This document shows, in pieces, positions 1-8,559 of a stretch of DNA of 64,000 nt. The stretch lies in contig NZ_DS022277.1 in NCBI RefSeq assembly GCF_000153725.1, forward strand, positions 95,342-159,341. Reading direction: 5' to 3'. The position numbers and the translations under genes were made by a program. The DNA comes from Salipiger bermudensis HTCC2601. GTDB taxonomy: Bacteria; Pseudomonadota; Alphaproteobacteria; Rhodobacterales; Rhodobacteraceae. The notes beneath the pieces were generated by a model that searched no databases, was not told the DNA's origin, and worked only from the letters and a program-made list of their open reading frames with translations. Position 1 is the stretch's first letter. Each line of letters begins with the position of its first letter.

Positions 1-373
1 AGGCGATCTCGTAGAGCTGGCGCTCTTCCTCGGGGGTGGCGACCAGGAATGGGATCGACGACAGGATGAACACCGGGTCGATGCCCGACCACGGCGTCGC
101 GAAGGAAGAGGCGAGATCAAGCGCGCCATCGCCCACCGCGTCGTACTGGTCGATGGATTTGTATCCCAGCGCCGCGCCGTGATGGGCGGTGACCACCACA
201 TCGCCATCGGAAACCTCTTTCAGCGCTTCGATGAAGGTGTCCGCGGATTGCGCGTGCACCGAGTTCGGCGGGTATTCATTGGCCAGATCCCAGGTAACCG
301 ATTGCGCCCAGGCGGGCAGCGCGGCGACGGCGAGCGCCCCGGCGAGAAGCGGTGTGGTCAATGCGTTGGTCAT
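1..373 (-). CDS. TRAP transporter substrate-binding protein, DctP type (3' end beyond window)
   Basis: Only the first 124 codons are present; the gene runs off the left edge. The N-terminus is a secretory signal peptide (MTNALTTPLLAGALAVAALP, cleavage near AWA-QS). The mature start reads VTWDLANEYPPNSVHAQSAD, then a stretch ending GALDLASSFATPWSGIDP. This is the usual opening of a periplasmic DctP/DctP-like solute receptor. Such receptors bind carboxylates or other small acids and pass them to a DctQM membrane pair. The start is 70 nt after the stop of the hydantoinase gene upstream, so it is probably cotranscribed, and its ligand may be the substrate of that enzyme. The DctM gene at the right edge is too far away to be assigned as its partner. 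Confidence 0.85.
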   Translation of the reverse strand, partial: MTNALTTPLLAGALAVAALPAWAQSVTWDLANEYPPNSVHAQSADTFIEALKEVSDGDVVVTAHHGAALGYKSIDQYDAVGDGALDLASSFATPWSGIDPVFILSSIPFLVATPEEERQLYEIA

Positions 374-442
374 GTTCTGATTTCCCTGTTGCTATAGTTG
401 TTCTTGATCTGGCGGGGCGGCATTGGTCCGCCCCGCCCATGC

Positions 443-2164
443 TCATCCGCGCCGCTGCGCGGGATAAATCCGGTCGAGAAAATCGGGGCTGTACTTGCCG
501 GAAAGGGCATCCTCGGCGACGGCCTCGGGCGTGCGCTCGGCGGCGGGTCCGTAGCCGCCGGAGCCGGGCGTCTCGACGGCTATGGACTGATCGCGGCCAA
601 GCGGCACGGCAGAGGGTTTGTTGGCCAGCACCGTCTCGTTGCCGTCGCCTTGCAGCACAAAGCGCCCGGGCCGCCCGTCGCCGCCGCCGAAGATCCCCCA
701 GGGTGCGTGGGAAAACCGCTCGCCCGCGCCGTTGAAGGTACAGTCGTGATCCACCGGCGCGATCACTCGGCGCAAACCCGCGCCGCCGCGATACCGCCCT
801 GCCCCGCCGGAGTCCGCGACAAAGCCGTAGCTGACCACTCGCAGCGGATATTCGGTCTCGATCGCCTCGATGGGCAGGTTGGAGGTGTTCGTGATATGGA
901 CCTGGACCCCGTCCTTTCCGTCACGATCGCTGCGCCCTCCGGCACCGCCGCCCAGCGTTTCGAGATAGAGATACGGCTTGCCGTTGCGCGGATCGATGCC
1001 CGAGAAGACGGCGGTGGTGTTGGCGCCGTTGGCGGCGCCAACGGCGGCATCGGGCAGCGCCGGGGCCAGGGCGCCGATGATCACATCCACCAGCCGCTGC
1101 GAGGTGTTCAGCCGCTGCGCCACCGGCGCGGGGGCGATGCAATCGACGATGCTGCCGCGCTCGGTCAGCAGTTCGCAACAGTCCAGAATGCCCTCGTTAT
1201 TGGCGATCTCCGGGTCGAGCAGCGTGCGCAACGCGTAGGCCACCGCCGCCTTCGACGCGTTGCGCGTCAGGTTGATGTTGCCCCTCACCTGCGGCGCCGA
1301 GCCGCGCAGATCGAACACCGCCCGGTCGCCGGTCACGCGGATCTCCAGCTTCAACGGAATGTCCGACGTGCCGACGCCATCATCGTCCATCACGTCCTCG
1401 AAGCGATAGGCCCCGTCGGGCAGCTCGGCGATGGCGGCACGCATCCGGTCGTGGGTACGCAGCAGAAGCGACTCCCAGACCTGCTCGATCAGCTCGGCAC
1501 CATAGCGCTCGACGATCTCGCCGACCCGCCGCAACCCGAGGCGGCATGCCGCGATCTGAGCGAAATGGTCCCCCCGGCGCTCTTCGGGAATGCGGGCGTT
1601 GAGCAGCAGCAGGTCGAGGATGTCCTGCTGCAATTCGCCCTCACGGAAGAGCCGCACAAGCGGAATGCGCAGCCCCTCCTGATAGATTTCGGACATGCCG
1701 CCTGCCATGGACCCCGGCACCATGCCGCCGATATCGGCATGGTGGGCGATGTTGCAGACAAAGCCCAAGAGCGCGCCATCGACAAAGATCGGCGCCGCAT
1801 AGTTGATGTCGGGCAGGTGCGTGCCACCCGCCGCGTGCGGGTCGTTGGCGACAAAGATGTCGCCTTCACGGATGTCCTCTGGCGCATAGCGCGTCAGCAC
1901 CGCCTGCATGAGCCCGGTCATCGAAGCAAGGTGAATGGGCAGCGACAGATCGGCCTGTACGATCAGCCGACCCTTGCGGTCGCAGATCGCCGTCGAATGG
2001 TCATGACGTTCCTTGATATTGGTGGAATAGGCGCTCTTCATCAGCGCGATGAAGGTCTCGTCCACCACCGAGCGGAAGGCCGACGAGACGATCTCGACGG
2101 TGATCGGATCGGGGCCGGCGTCGTTCGCGGCAGCTGGGGCGGTGAGTTTGTCATGAAGGGTCAC
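443..2164 (-). CDS. hyuB: Hydantoinase B / oxoprolinase beta-type subunit
   Basis: A 573-residue protein of the HyuB family, the second subunit of ATP-dependent amidohydrolases that open cyclic imides and lactams (N-methylhydantoin, 5-oxoproline, hydantoins). Family landmarks are ITVEIVSSAFRSVVDETF near residue 20, FVANDPHAAGGTHLPDI near 105, the HHADIGGMVPGSMAGG block near 140 and the C-terminal GGGGAGGRSDRDG-like glycine run. The length is normal for the family. Its ATG overlaps the hyuA stop by 4 nt, so translation is coupled. A second hyuAB pair lies at 37134-41180, so the genome has at least two such enzymes. The true substrate cannot be read from the sequence. Confidence 0.9.
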   Translation of the reverse strand: MTLHDKLTAPAAANDAGPDPITVEIVSSAFRSVVDETFIALMKSAYSTNIKERHDHSTAICDRKGRLIVQADLSLPIHLASMTGLMQAVLTRYAPEDIREGDIFVANDPHAAGGTHLPDINYAAPIFVDGALLGFVCNIAHHADIGGMVPGSMAGGMSEIYQEGLRIPLVRLFREGELQQDILDLLLLNARIPEERRGDHFAQIAACRLGLRRVGEIVERYGAELIEQVWESLLLRTHDRMRAAIAELPDGAYRFEDVMDDDGVGTSDIPLKLEIRVTGDRAVFDLRGSAPQVRGNINLTRNASKAAVAYALRTLLDPEIANNEGILDCCELLTERGSIVDCIAPAPVAQRLNTSQRLVDVIIGALAPALPDAAVGAANGANTTAVFSGIDPRNGKPYLYLETLGGGAGGRSDRDGKDGVQVHITNTSNLPIEAIETEYPLRVVSYGFVADSGGAGRYRGGAGLRRVIAPVDHDCTFNGAGERFSHAPWGIFGGGDGRPGRFVLQGDGNETVLANKPSAVPLGRDQSIAVETPGSGGYGPAAERTPEAVAEDALSGKYSPDFLDRIYPAQRRG

Positions 2165-4218
2165 AGGTCGGTCTCCCCGCGGGTGATGAGAATGTTGAGC
2201 GCGTCGTCGACGCGCGCGCGGTCGCCGGGAAACAGCAGCAGGGTCGAGTCGAACTGGTCGATCACGGCGGGGCCGCTCAGCTCCGCACCGGAGGCGAGTT
2301 CGGCGCGGTCATAAACCGGGGTGTCGAGCGCGCGCTGGCCGGTGAACCAGACCGGGCGCGTGGACTTGGGCTGCGGCTCTCGCGAGGCGGTCGGGCTTTG
2401 CGGCGGGCTGCCGATCTGCGGCCGGGCGCCCTGCGGCGTCATGCGCAGCGCCATGATCTCGACCGGATCCTCGGGGTTGAAGAAGCCATAGGCTTGGGTA
2501 TGCGCCTCAAAGAACGCCTGCTTCAGCGCCTCCAGATCGGTGACGCTGTTGCCGCCAACCGGAATCTGAAGTTCGTAATTCTGGCTGGTGTAGCGCATGT
2601 CGGCGACCAGCTTTGAGCTGCGCTCATCCTCTGGGACGGCCTCGGCTTCGAACCAGCTTTCGGCCTCGGCACGCATCTCGTCCGCCAACCGCGACAGCAG
2701 CGATCCCGCCCGGTCGTCGAGCGCGATGCGCTGCGACCGCACGAGGCTCTCCGAGCGTCCGGCGACCAGCAGCCCCTCGGCGCAGAGGATGCCCGGAAGC
2801 AGCGGCACGAGGATCTGCCGGATCCCAAGCGCGCGGGCGCAGGCCTCGGCATGCAGTGGACCGGCACCGCCGAAGGGCATCAGCGCGAAATCGCGCGGAT
2901 CGTGGCCGCGCTCGACCGAAATGGCGCGGATCGCGCGGACCATATTGGCGGCCATCACGTCGAGAATGCCGCGGGCGGCGGTCTCGACGGCGACTCCCAG
3001 GCGCTCGGCCACCTTGTTCACCACGCGGAAAGACGCATCCACATCGAGGGACATGTCGCCGCCGAGCAGACCGCTGGTCGACAGCCGTCCCAGCACAACG
3101 TTGGCATCCGTCACCGTGGCCTGGTCCCCGCCGCGCCCGTAGCAGGCAGGGCCTGGGCGCGCACCGGCGCTGGCGGGGCCGACCTTCATCAGCCCGTCGC
3201 GGTCGAACCAGGCGAGCGAGCCGCCCCCTGCCCCCACCGTGTTGATGTCGACCATGGGCATGCGCACCGGGAACTCCGCCACGTCGCGGTCGAAGGCCAG
3301 CCCGATGGTGTGGTCGCGGATCAGCGCCACATCGGCGCTGGTGCCGCCCACGTCGAAGGTGATCACATTGGCGATGCCCGACTGCATCGCGGTGTGGATC
3401 GCGCCGTTCGCCCCGGCCGCCGGTCCGGACATGGCGGTGCGGATCGGGAATTCCCACGCGGTCTCGACCGACATCAGCCCGCCGCTCGACTGGTTCACGC
3501 CAAGGCTCGAGCCGGGCGAGCGCGCCGCCACCTCGCGCTCCAGCGTGCGCATGTAGTCGGCGAAGGCCGGTTGCAGATAGGCGTTGAGCAGCGTCGTGGA
3601 GGAGCGTTCATACTCGCGGAATTCCGGCATCACATCGGAGGAGGCCGAGACCGCCACATTCGGCAGCGCCTCTTGGATGCGCGCCTTCACCGCCTGCTCA
3701 TGCGACGGGTTGAGATAGGCGAAGAGGAAGGCGATGGCGACCGCCTCGACCTTTTCGGCGCGCAGCTCTGCGATCACCGCATCGACGCTGGCCATGTCGA
3801 GTGGCTCGACCACGGCACCGTCGGCGCCGACCCGTTCCGTCACCTCGAACCGCAGGTGGCGCGGGGCGAGCGGCGGCGGGAAATCCGCCTTGAGGTCGTA
3901 CATCTTCGGGCGGATCTGACGGCCGATCTCGACCAGATCGCGAAAGTTGCGGGTGGTCACCATGGCCACCTTGGCGCCGGTGCGCTGGATCAGCGCGTTC
4001 GTTGCCACGGTCGTGCCGTGGCCGATGGCGCGCACGTCGGCAAGATCGAACCCCGCCTTTTCCGCCAGCGCGTCGAGCCCCGCAATGATCGCCTCCGCCG
4101 GGTTGGCGGGTGTGCTCGACACCTTGTTCAGCGCGATGCGCCCGCTGTCGCATTCGATGGCGCAAAGATCGGTGAACGTGCCTCCGACATCCACGCCTAT
4201 CGTCCAGGTTCCGGCCAT
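2161..4218 (-). CDS. hyuA: Hydantoinase A / oxoprolinase alpha-type subunit
   Basis: The ATP-binding subunit of an ATP-dependent cyclic-amide hydrolase. Actin-like phosphate loops are visible: TIGVDVGGTFTDLCAI at the N-terminus, GHGTTVATNALIQR near residue 70, SGPAAGANGAI near 270 and TFDVGGTSADVAL near 290. The C-terminal third carries the usual GDRARVDD-type end. I place the start at 4218 (MAGTWTIG). AAGGA lies 8 nt before that ATG, while the ATG at 4227 abuts the AAGG with no spacing. The start is 27 nt from a 19-bp palindrome and is divergent from a GntR regulator, which probably controls it. About 685 residues, normal size. Confidence 0.9.
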   Translation of the reverse strand: MAGTWTIGVDVGGTFTDLCAIECDSGRIALNKVSSTPANPAEAIIAGLDALAEKAGFDLADVRAIGHGTTVATNALIQRTGAKVAMVTTRNFRDLVEIGRQIRPKMYDLKADFPPPLAPRHLRFEVTERVGADGAVVEPLDMASVDAVIAELRAEKVEAVAIAFLFAYLNPSHEQAVKARIQEALPNVAVSASSDVMPEFREYERSSTTLLNAYLQPAFADYMRTLEREVAARSPGSSLGVNQSSGGLMSVETAWEFPIRTAMSGPAAGANGAIHTAMQSGIANVITFDVGGTSADVALIRDHTIGLAFDRDVAEFPVRMPMVDINTVGAGGGSLAWFDRDGLMKVGPASAGARPGPACYGRGGDQATVTDANVVLGRLSTSGLLGGDMSLDVDASFRVVNKVAERLGVAVETAARGILDVMAANMVRAIRAISVERGHDPRDFALMPFGGAGPLHAEACARALGIRQILVPLLPGILCAEGLLVAGRSESLVRSQRIALDDRAGSLLSRLADEMRAEAESWFEAEAVPEDERSSKLVADMRYTSQNYELQIPVGGNSVTDLEALKQAFFEAHTQAYGFFNPEDPVEIMALRMTPQGARPQIGSPPQSPTASREPQPKSTRPVWFTGQRALDTPVYDRAELASGAELSGPAVIDQFDSTLLLFPGDRARVDDALNILITRGETDL

Positions 4219-4244
4219 ATTCTGCATCCTTGTCGTATTACAGT

Positions 4245-4263
4245 AAAATACACAGTGTATTTT
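4245..4263. promoter_or_regulatory. GntR-type operator, 19-bp palindrome
   Basis: AAAATACACAGTGTATTTT is a perfect inverted repeat with 9-bp arms around a central A. It sits in the AT-rich divergent gap between hyuA and the GntR gene. FadR-subfamily GntR proteins bind short symmetric sites in just this position. It is the obvious candidate for autoregulation and for control of the hyuA-hyuB-dctP transcript. Confidence 0.65.
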
Positions 4264-4364
4264 TGATTCGAGTCAATGTGTTTCCGCCTGCAGCATTAGA
4301 TCTTGGAAAACGCGCATGCGCGGATGTATACCGTGCTTGCAATTAATGCTGCGGAGGCAGGGAA

Positions 4365-5090
4365 ATGGCGAAGAAGCCGGCAGTGTCGAAACCGGCTCCC
4401 GAGCGCGGCGCCGAGCATGTCTACCGCATGCTGCGGCAGGCGATTCTGTGCATGGAGCTGCGGCCCGGATCGGATCTGGACGAGCTGGAGATCTCGTCCC
4501 GCTACGCGGTGTCGCGCACGCCCGTGCGCGAGGCGCTGATCCGTCTGACCGCCGAGGGGCTGGTGCAGGCGGTACGCGGGCGCGGCTCACGCGTCGCGGC
4601 GATGAACCTCTTCGATTTGCGAGATTTTTTTGAATCTCTCGACCTGCTCCAGCGGGCCCAGACGACACTGGCCGCGCTGCGCCGGAGCGACGAGGAGCTG
4701 CGCGAGATCGAGGCCGCCGAACGCGATTTCGAAACGGCCGCGGCGGGACGCGACGTCGATGCGCTCACCGAGATGAATTTCCGCTTTCACCTGGCGATCA
4801 GCCAAGCGGCGCATTCGCGGCATCTGCATCACGGCTACGAGCGCGCGCTGATCGAGGGCATGCGCGTGGGCCATGTCAGTTTCATCGAACATGACGGCAC
4901 GCATTCGCGCTTGCAGGAGCATCTCGACCGCACGATTGCCGATCATCGCGAAATGGTTTCTTTCATCCGCGATCAGGATACGGAGGGCGCCGAACGCGTC
5001 GCCACCCGCCATGTGGAGCTGTTCCGCAACCGCATCGTGACGACCGTACTGTCGCCGGACGCGACCCGCAGGGTGCAGATTCTGAACTGA
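4365..5090 (+). CDS. GntR family transcriptional regulator (FadR/FCD subfamily)
   Basis: A 241-residue regulator. An N-terminal winged helix holds ILCMELRPGSDLDELEIS and YAVSRTPVREALIRLTAEGL, the GntR recognition-helix signature. A C-terminal FCD ligand domain follows, with DFFESLDLLQRAQTTLAA and MNFRFHLAISQAAHSRHL; the last stretch carries the Asp/His-type metal-site region of FCD proteins. GGAGG stands 7 nt before the ATG. The gene is divergent from hyuA with a symmetric operator between them, so it probably represses the hydantoinase operon until a carboxylate effector binds. Effector unknown. Confidence 0.88.
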   Translation: MAKKPAVSKPAPERGAEHVYRMLRQAILCMELRPGSDLDELEISSRYAVSRTPVREALIRLTAEGLVQAVRGRGSRVAAMNLFDLRDFFESLDLLQRAQTTLAALRRSDEELREIEAAERDFETAAAGRDVDALTEMNFRFHLAISQAAHSRHLHHGYERALIEGMRVGHVSFIEHDGTHSRLQEHLDRTIADHREMVSFIRDQDTEGAERVATRHVELFRNRIVTTVLSPDATRRVQILN

Positions 5091-5120
5091 GGCACCAAGG
5101 GCCACCCCAGGCGCCAGAGA

Positions 5121-6089
5121 TCACCAAACGCGGTCGAGCAGGGACAGCCAGTTCTCGCCCATCACGCGGCGGATCTTGGTCTCGGTCCAGCCGGCGCGCT
5201 GCATGGCGGCGGTGAGGTTCGGGAAATCGGCAATCGAGCCGAGCCCATCGGGGAACTCGACCTCCCAGATTTCGGTGAGTTGACGGGCGTAACCCTTGTC
5301 GCGGTTGAGATACTCGAAGAACTTCGCGCCGTAACCCATGGTGAAATCGGTGCCGAAGCCCACGCGCTCCTCCCCCACGAGGTTTACGATGTAGTCGATG
5401 GCGGCAACGTAATCGTCGACCGTCGCACCGTTGCCGGCGGCGAGGAAGGGCGGGAACATGGTCACGCCGACGAACCCGTCATGCTCGGCGATGAAACGGA
5501 GCTGCTCGTCGCTCTTGTTGCGCGGGTGCGCCTTGAGCCCGGCGGGCAGGCAGTGCGAATAGGCTACGGGCTTCTTCGAGGCGAGGATCACCTCCTGCGA
5601 GGTCTTGGGACCCACATGGCTCAGGTCGCAGAGCATCCCCACCCTGTTCATCTCGTCCACCACCTCGTGACCGAAATCGGAGAGCCCGCTATCGGTGGTC
5701 TCGTAGCAGCCCGAGCCCACGAGGTTCTGGGTGTTGTAGGTCATCTGGACGATGCCCACACCTTGCTCCTTGAAGAGCTCGATGAACTCGAGCCGGTCCT
5801 CGAAGGCCGAGGTATTCTGAAAGCCCAGCACGATCCCGGTCTTGCCGGCGGCCTTGGCGGCGCGGATGTCGGCAACGGTCTTCGCCTTGACGATGAGGTC
5901 GGCATTGTCGCGGAACTGCGTGTTCCACGCGCCGATCGCCGACATGGTGTCGCGGAAATTCTCCCAGACCGAACAGGTGCAGTTGGCGGCGGTGAGCCCG
6001 CCCGCGGCCATCGCCTCGAAGACCGGGCGGCCCCAGTCTGAGATGATGAGCCCGTCGAAGACGATAAGATCGTCGTGCAGCGTGGTCAT
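5121..6089 (-). CDS. Peptidase M19 (membrane dipeptidase)-like protein
   Basis: A 322-residue protein of the renal/membrane dipeptidase fold. Recognisable parts are DLSHVG near residue 185, YSHCLPAGLKAHPRNKSDEQ near 205 and GFGTDF near 270, which supply two His and one Asp ligand of the zinc site. The N-terminal HxD pair of classical members is not evident; the segment reads VFDGLIISDWGRP. The bridging Glu region reads VLGFQNT, with Gln where Glu is usual. It may therefore bind metal differently or act on another substrate. It lies just upstream of the liv transporter genes' 3' end and is probably the last gene of that operon: livF stops 16 nt before its start. Confidence 0.75.
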   Translation of the reverse strand: MTTLHDDLIVFDGLIISDWGRPVFEAMAAGGLTAANCTCSVWENFRDTMSAIGAWNTQFRDNADLIVKAKTVADIRAAKAAGKTGIVLGFQNTSAFEDRLEFIELFKEQGVGIVQMTYNTQNLVGSGCYETTDSGLSDFGHEVVDEMNRVGMLCDLSHVGPKTSQEVILASKKPVAYSHCLPAGLKAHPRNKSDEQLRFIAEHDGFVGVTMFPPFLAAGNGATVDDYVAAIDYIVNLVGEERVGFGTDFTMGYGAKFFEYLNRDKGYARQLTEIWEVEFPDGLGSIADFPNLTAAMQRAGWTETKIRRVMGENWLSLLDRVW

Positions 6090-6104
6090 TTGGTGGTCCT
6101 TCGG

Positions 6105-6824
6105 TCAGAGATAGATGTTGCGCACGATGGCGTCGTGATCGCCCGCCATGGCGCGGACGTCGCCGCCATCCACCACCTCGCCGTCCCTCAGGACGATGAA
6201 GCGGTCGGCGGCGCGGAAGGCGAGGTTGAGGTTCTGCTCGACCATCAGCATGGTCACGCCGTCCTCTTTCAACGTGTCGATGATGCGGGCGATCTCTTCG
6301 CAGAACTGCGGCGAGAGGCCGCCCGAGGGCTCGTCGAGCAACAGGAGCCGTGGCCGGGACATCAGCGCGCGGCCGATGGCGACCATCTGTTGCTCGCCGC
6401 CCGAGAGCGTTCGGGTCGCTTGCTTCCGTCGCTCCTTCAGGCGCGGGAAGCGGTCGTAGATATGGGCCAGCGTCTGCGTCAGTTCCTTGCCGCCCCGGCG
6501 CATGGCGCCGAGGCGCAGGTTATCCTCGACGGTAAGGTCGGGAAAGAGATCCCGTGCCTGACTCACCTGCGCGATGCCAAGGGCGAAGATCCGGTGCGGC
6601 GGCAGTCCCGCGGTCTCCTGACCATCGAAGAGCACCGAGCCGGCGCTTGGGCGGACAAAGCCGCAGATCGCGTTCATTGAGGTCGACTTGCCCGAGCCGT
6701 TGGCCCCGAGCAGGGTGAGGCACTCGCCCGGCACCACGTCGTAGGAGGCGCCGCGCAGGATCGGCTTCTTGCCGTAACCCACGTGCAGGTCACGGATTTT
6801 CAGGAGCGGTTCAGGAGTGTCCAA
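6105..6824 (-). CDS. livF: Branched-chain amino acid-type ABC transporter ATP-binding protein
   Basis: The second ATPase of a HAAT/Liv-type importer, about 239 residues. Walker A is GANGSGKST, the signature is TLSGGEQQMVAIGRAL and Walker B is LLLLDEPSGGLSP. I start it at a TTG at 6824, inside the last codons of livG. That TTG is preceded by GGAGG with 7-nt spacing and gives LDTPEPLLKIRDLHVGYGKK, the normal LivF beginning. The nearest upstream ATG (6890) would add a basic stretch read from livG DNA. The operon order livH-livM-livG-livF is complete. The substrate may be an amino acid, urea or amide. Confidence 0.88.
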   Translation of the reverse strand: MDTPEPLLKIRDLHVGYGKKPILRGASYDVVPGECLTLLGANGSGKSTSMNAICGFVRPSAGSVLFDGQETAGLPPHRIFALGIAQVSQARDLFPDLTVEDNLRLGAMRRGGKELTQTLAHIYDRFPRLKERRKQATRTLSGGEQQMVAIGRALMSRPRLLLLDEPSGGLSPQFCEEIARIIDTLKEDGVTMLMVEQNLNLAFRAADRFIVLRDGEVVDGGDVRAMAGDHDAIVRNIYL

Positions 6825-7575
6825 GGTAAGCCTCCAGCACGGCGCGGTCTTCGCGGATTTCCTCTGGCGTGCCCTCGGCGATGCGCGCACCTGCGGCCAT
6901 CACGAGGATCCGGTCGGCGGCGGCCATCACCAGCTCGACCGCATGTTCGATCAGCAGGATGCCGACGCCCTTCTCTCCGGCGAGACGGTGGATGATCTCC
7001 ATCATCTGCGCGCGGGCCACCGGCGACAGCCCCACCGCCGGTTCGTCAAGCAGCAGCACCGGCGGGTCGGAGGCAACGGTGCGCACGATCTCGACGATGC
7101 GCTGCTGCCCGCCCGAGAGGTCCCCGGCCCGGGTGTCGGCCATGTGGTCCATCGACATGAGCTTCAGCAGCTCGCGGGCCCGGTGGATGTTGTCGGCCTC
7201 GGATTTCAGCGCCTTCGAGCGCCCGAGCAGGATGTCAAGGAACGAGCCGTGGGTCTGCGCGTGCAGCCCGGTCAGCACGTTCTCGAGCACGGTCAGGGCC
7301 GGGAACAGCCCGCCATTCTGGAAGGTGCGGCGGATGCCCTGCTCGGCGATCTCGTGCGGGGTGAGCCGGGTCAGCTCCTGCCCGCGCAGGTGTACGGTGC
7401 CTGCGGTCGGCGTGACATAGCCCGAGATCGCATTGAACAGCGTCGACTTGCCGGCGCCGTTCGGTCCGATCACCGCGCGGACGTTGCCGTCCTCGAGGGT
7501 GAAGGATACGTCGTCGAGCGCGGTCAGCCCCGAGAAGCGGACCGAGAGGCCCTCGACTGTCAGAAGCGTGCTCAT
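6811..7575 (-). CDS. livG: Branched-chain amino acid-type ABC transporter ATP-binding protein
   Basis: The first ATPase of the Liv-type importer, 254 residues. It starts MSTLLTVEGLSVRFSGLTAL. Walker A is [12 protein letters not shown], then RTFQNGGLFPALTVLENV of the LivG type, the signature DLSGGQQRIVEIVR and Walker B PVLLLDEPAVGLSP. It ends EGTPEEIREDRAVLEAYLG, a typical LivG C-terminus. The ATG overlaps the livM stop by 4 nt and its own 3' end overlaps livF, so all are translated from one message. Confidence 0.9.
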   Translation of the reverse strand: MSTLLTVEGLSVRFSGLTALDDVSFTLEDGNVRAVIGPNGAGKSTLFNAISGYVTPTAGTVHLRGQELTRLTPHEIAEQGIRRTFQNGGLFPALTVLENVLTGLHAQTHGSFLDILLGRSKALKSEADNIHRARELLKLMSMDHMADTRAGDLSGGQQRIVEIVRTVASDPPVLLLDEPAVGLSPVARAQMMEIIHRLAGEKGVGILLIEHAVELVMAAADRILVMAAGARIAEGTPEEIREDRAVLEAYLGHS

Positions 7576-8555
7576 GGGGCCTCCCGGTAGAAACGTTCGA
7601 CGAAGATGGGCGAGACCCGGCGCAGCAGGCTCGCGAGGCCCATGGGCATGGCGACCAGCACGCCCGCAACGATCAGGCCGAAGAACAGTTCTTCCATGCC
7701 GGGGAAGGCGCGCAGGTATTCCGGCAGCGCGGTCAGCAGCACCGCGCCGAGCACGGCGCCGAGCACCGAGCCCAGCCCGCCCACCAGCACCATCGCGAAG
7801 GAGGCGATGAGATGCAGCATGCCGAAGCTCTCCGGAAAGACGTGTCCGACATGGCGGGCAAAGAGCGCCCCGGCGCAGCCCACCACGAAGCCCGACCACA
7901 TGAAGGTCACGAGGATCACCCGCGCCGTGGGAATGGCAAGCGAGGCGGTGGCGATCTCGTTCTCGCGCACCGCCATCACGGCCCGGCCGAAATGCGAGCG
8001 CATCAGGTTCAGCGTGGCCTTCACCAGCAGCACGGTCACCGCGAGGAAGATGTAGAACTTCAGCGTGTCGTCGGTGAGCGAGATGCCCAGCAGCGTCTCG
8101 CGGGGCATCGGCATGCCATCGGTGCCTCCGGTCAACGGCTTGGCGTGCAGGTAGGCCCAACGCATCAGCTCGCCGAAGGCCAAGGTGATGATCGCGAGGT
8201 AATAGGTGCGGATGCCGCGCAGCGCCGCAGCAGAGGCGAGAAAGCCCCCCAGCGCGCCGAAGGCCCCGGCCAGCGGAATGGTCAGCAGCCACGGCACGCC
8301 GAGCTTGGCCGCTAGGATCGCCGAGCTGTAGGCGCCGATCCCGAAGAAGGCCGTGTTGGCAAAGGCGAGCTGGCCGAGATTGCCGATGGTGAGGGTGAAG
8401 CCGAGTGTCACCAGCACCGAGACCAGCATGCCGTTGGCGATGAACTGGGTGTAGGGGTTGGTGGTGAGCGGCAGCAGGAGCAGCACGGCGGGCACGGCCC
8501 AGAACAGCAGCGTGCGCGTCTTGCGTTGGCGGGCGGAGGGCATGATCTGGCTCAT
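7572..8555 (-). CDS. livM: Branched-chain amino acid-type ABC transporter permease
   Basis: A 327-residue inner-membrane permease of the LivM type. It has about ten hydrophobic segments, beginning TLLFWAVPAVLLLLPL. The family hallmark GNLGQLAFANTAFFGIGAY lies near residue 60. The cytoplasmic loop that docks the ATPase reads VRENEIATASLAI near 200. It starts 4 nt after the livH stop and overlaps livG by 4 nt. Confidence 0.9.
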   Translation of the reverse strand: MSQIMPSARQRKTRTLLFWAVPAVLLLLPLTTNPYTQFIANGMLVSVLVTLGFTLTIGNLGQLAFANTAFFGIGAYSSAILAAKLGVPWLLTIPLAGAFGALGGFLASAAALRGIRTYYLAIITLAFGELMRWAYLHAKPLTGGTDGMPMPRETLLGISLTDDTLKFYIFLAVTVLLVKATLNLMRSHFGRAVMAVRENEIATASLAIPTARVILVTFMWSGFVVGCAGALFARHVGHVFPESFGMLHLIASFAMVLVGGLGSVLGAVLGAVLLTALPEYLRAFPGMEELFFGLIVAGVLVAMPMGLASLLRRVSPIFVERFYREAP

Positions 8556-8559
8556 CGGA

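Noticed and set aside
398-2314. Very long plus-strand open frame of 638 codons opposite hyuB
   Set aside because: It is a shadow of the minus-strand hyuB gene: no ribosome site, no known motif, and the protein is rich in Arg, Gly and His as expected from high-GC antisense reading.
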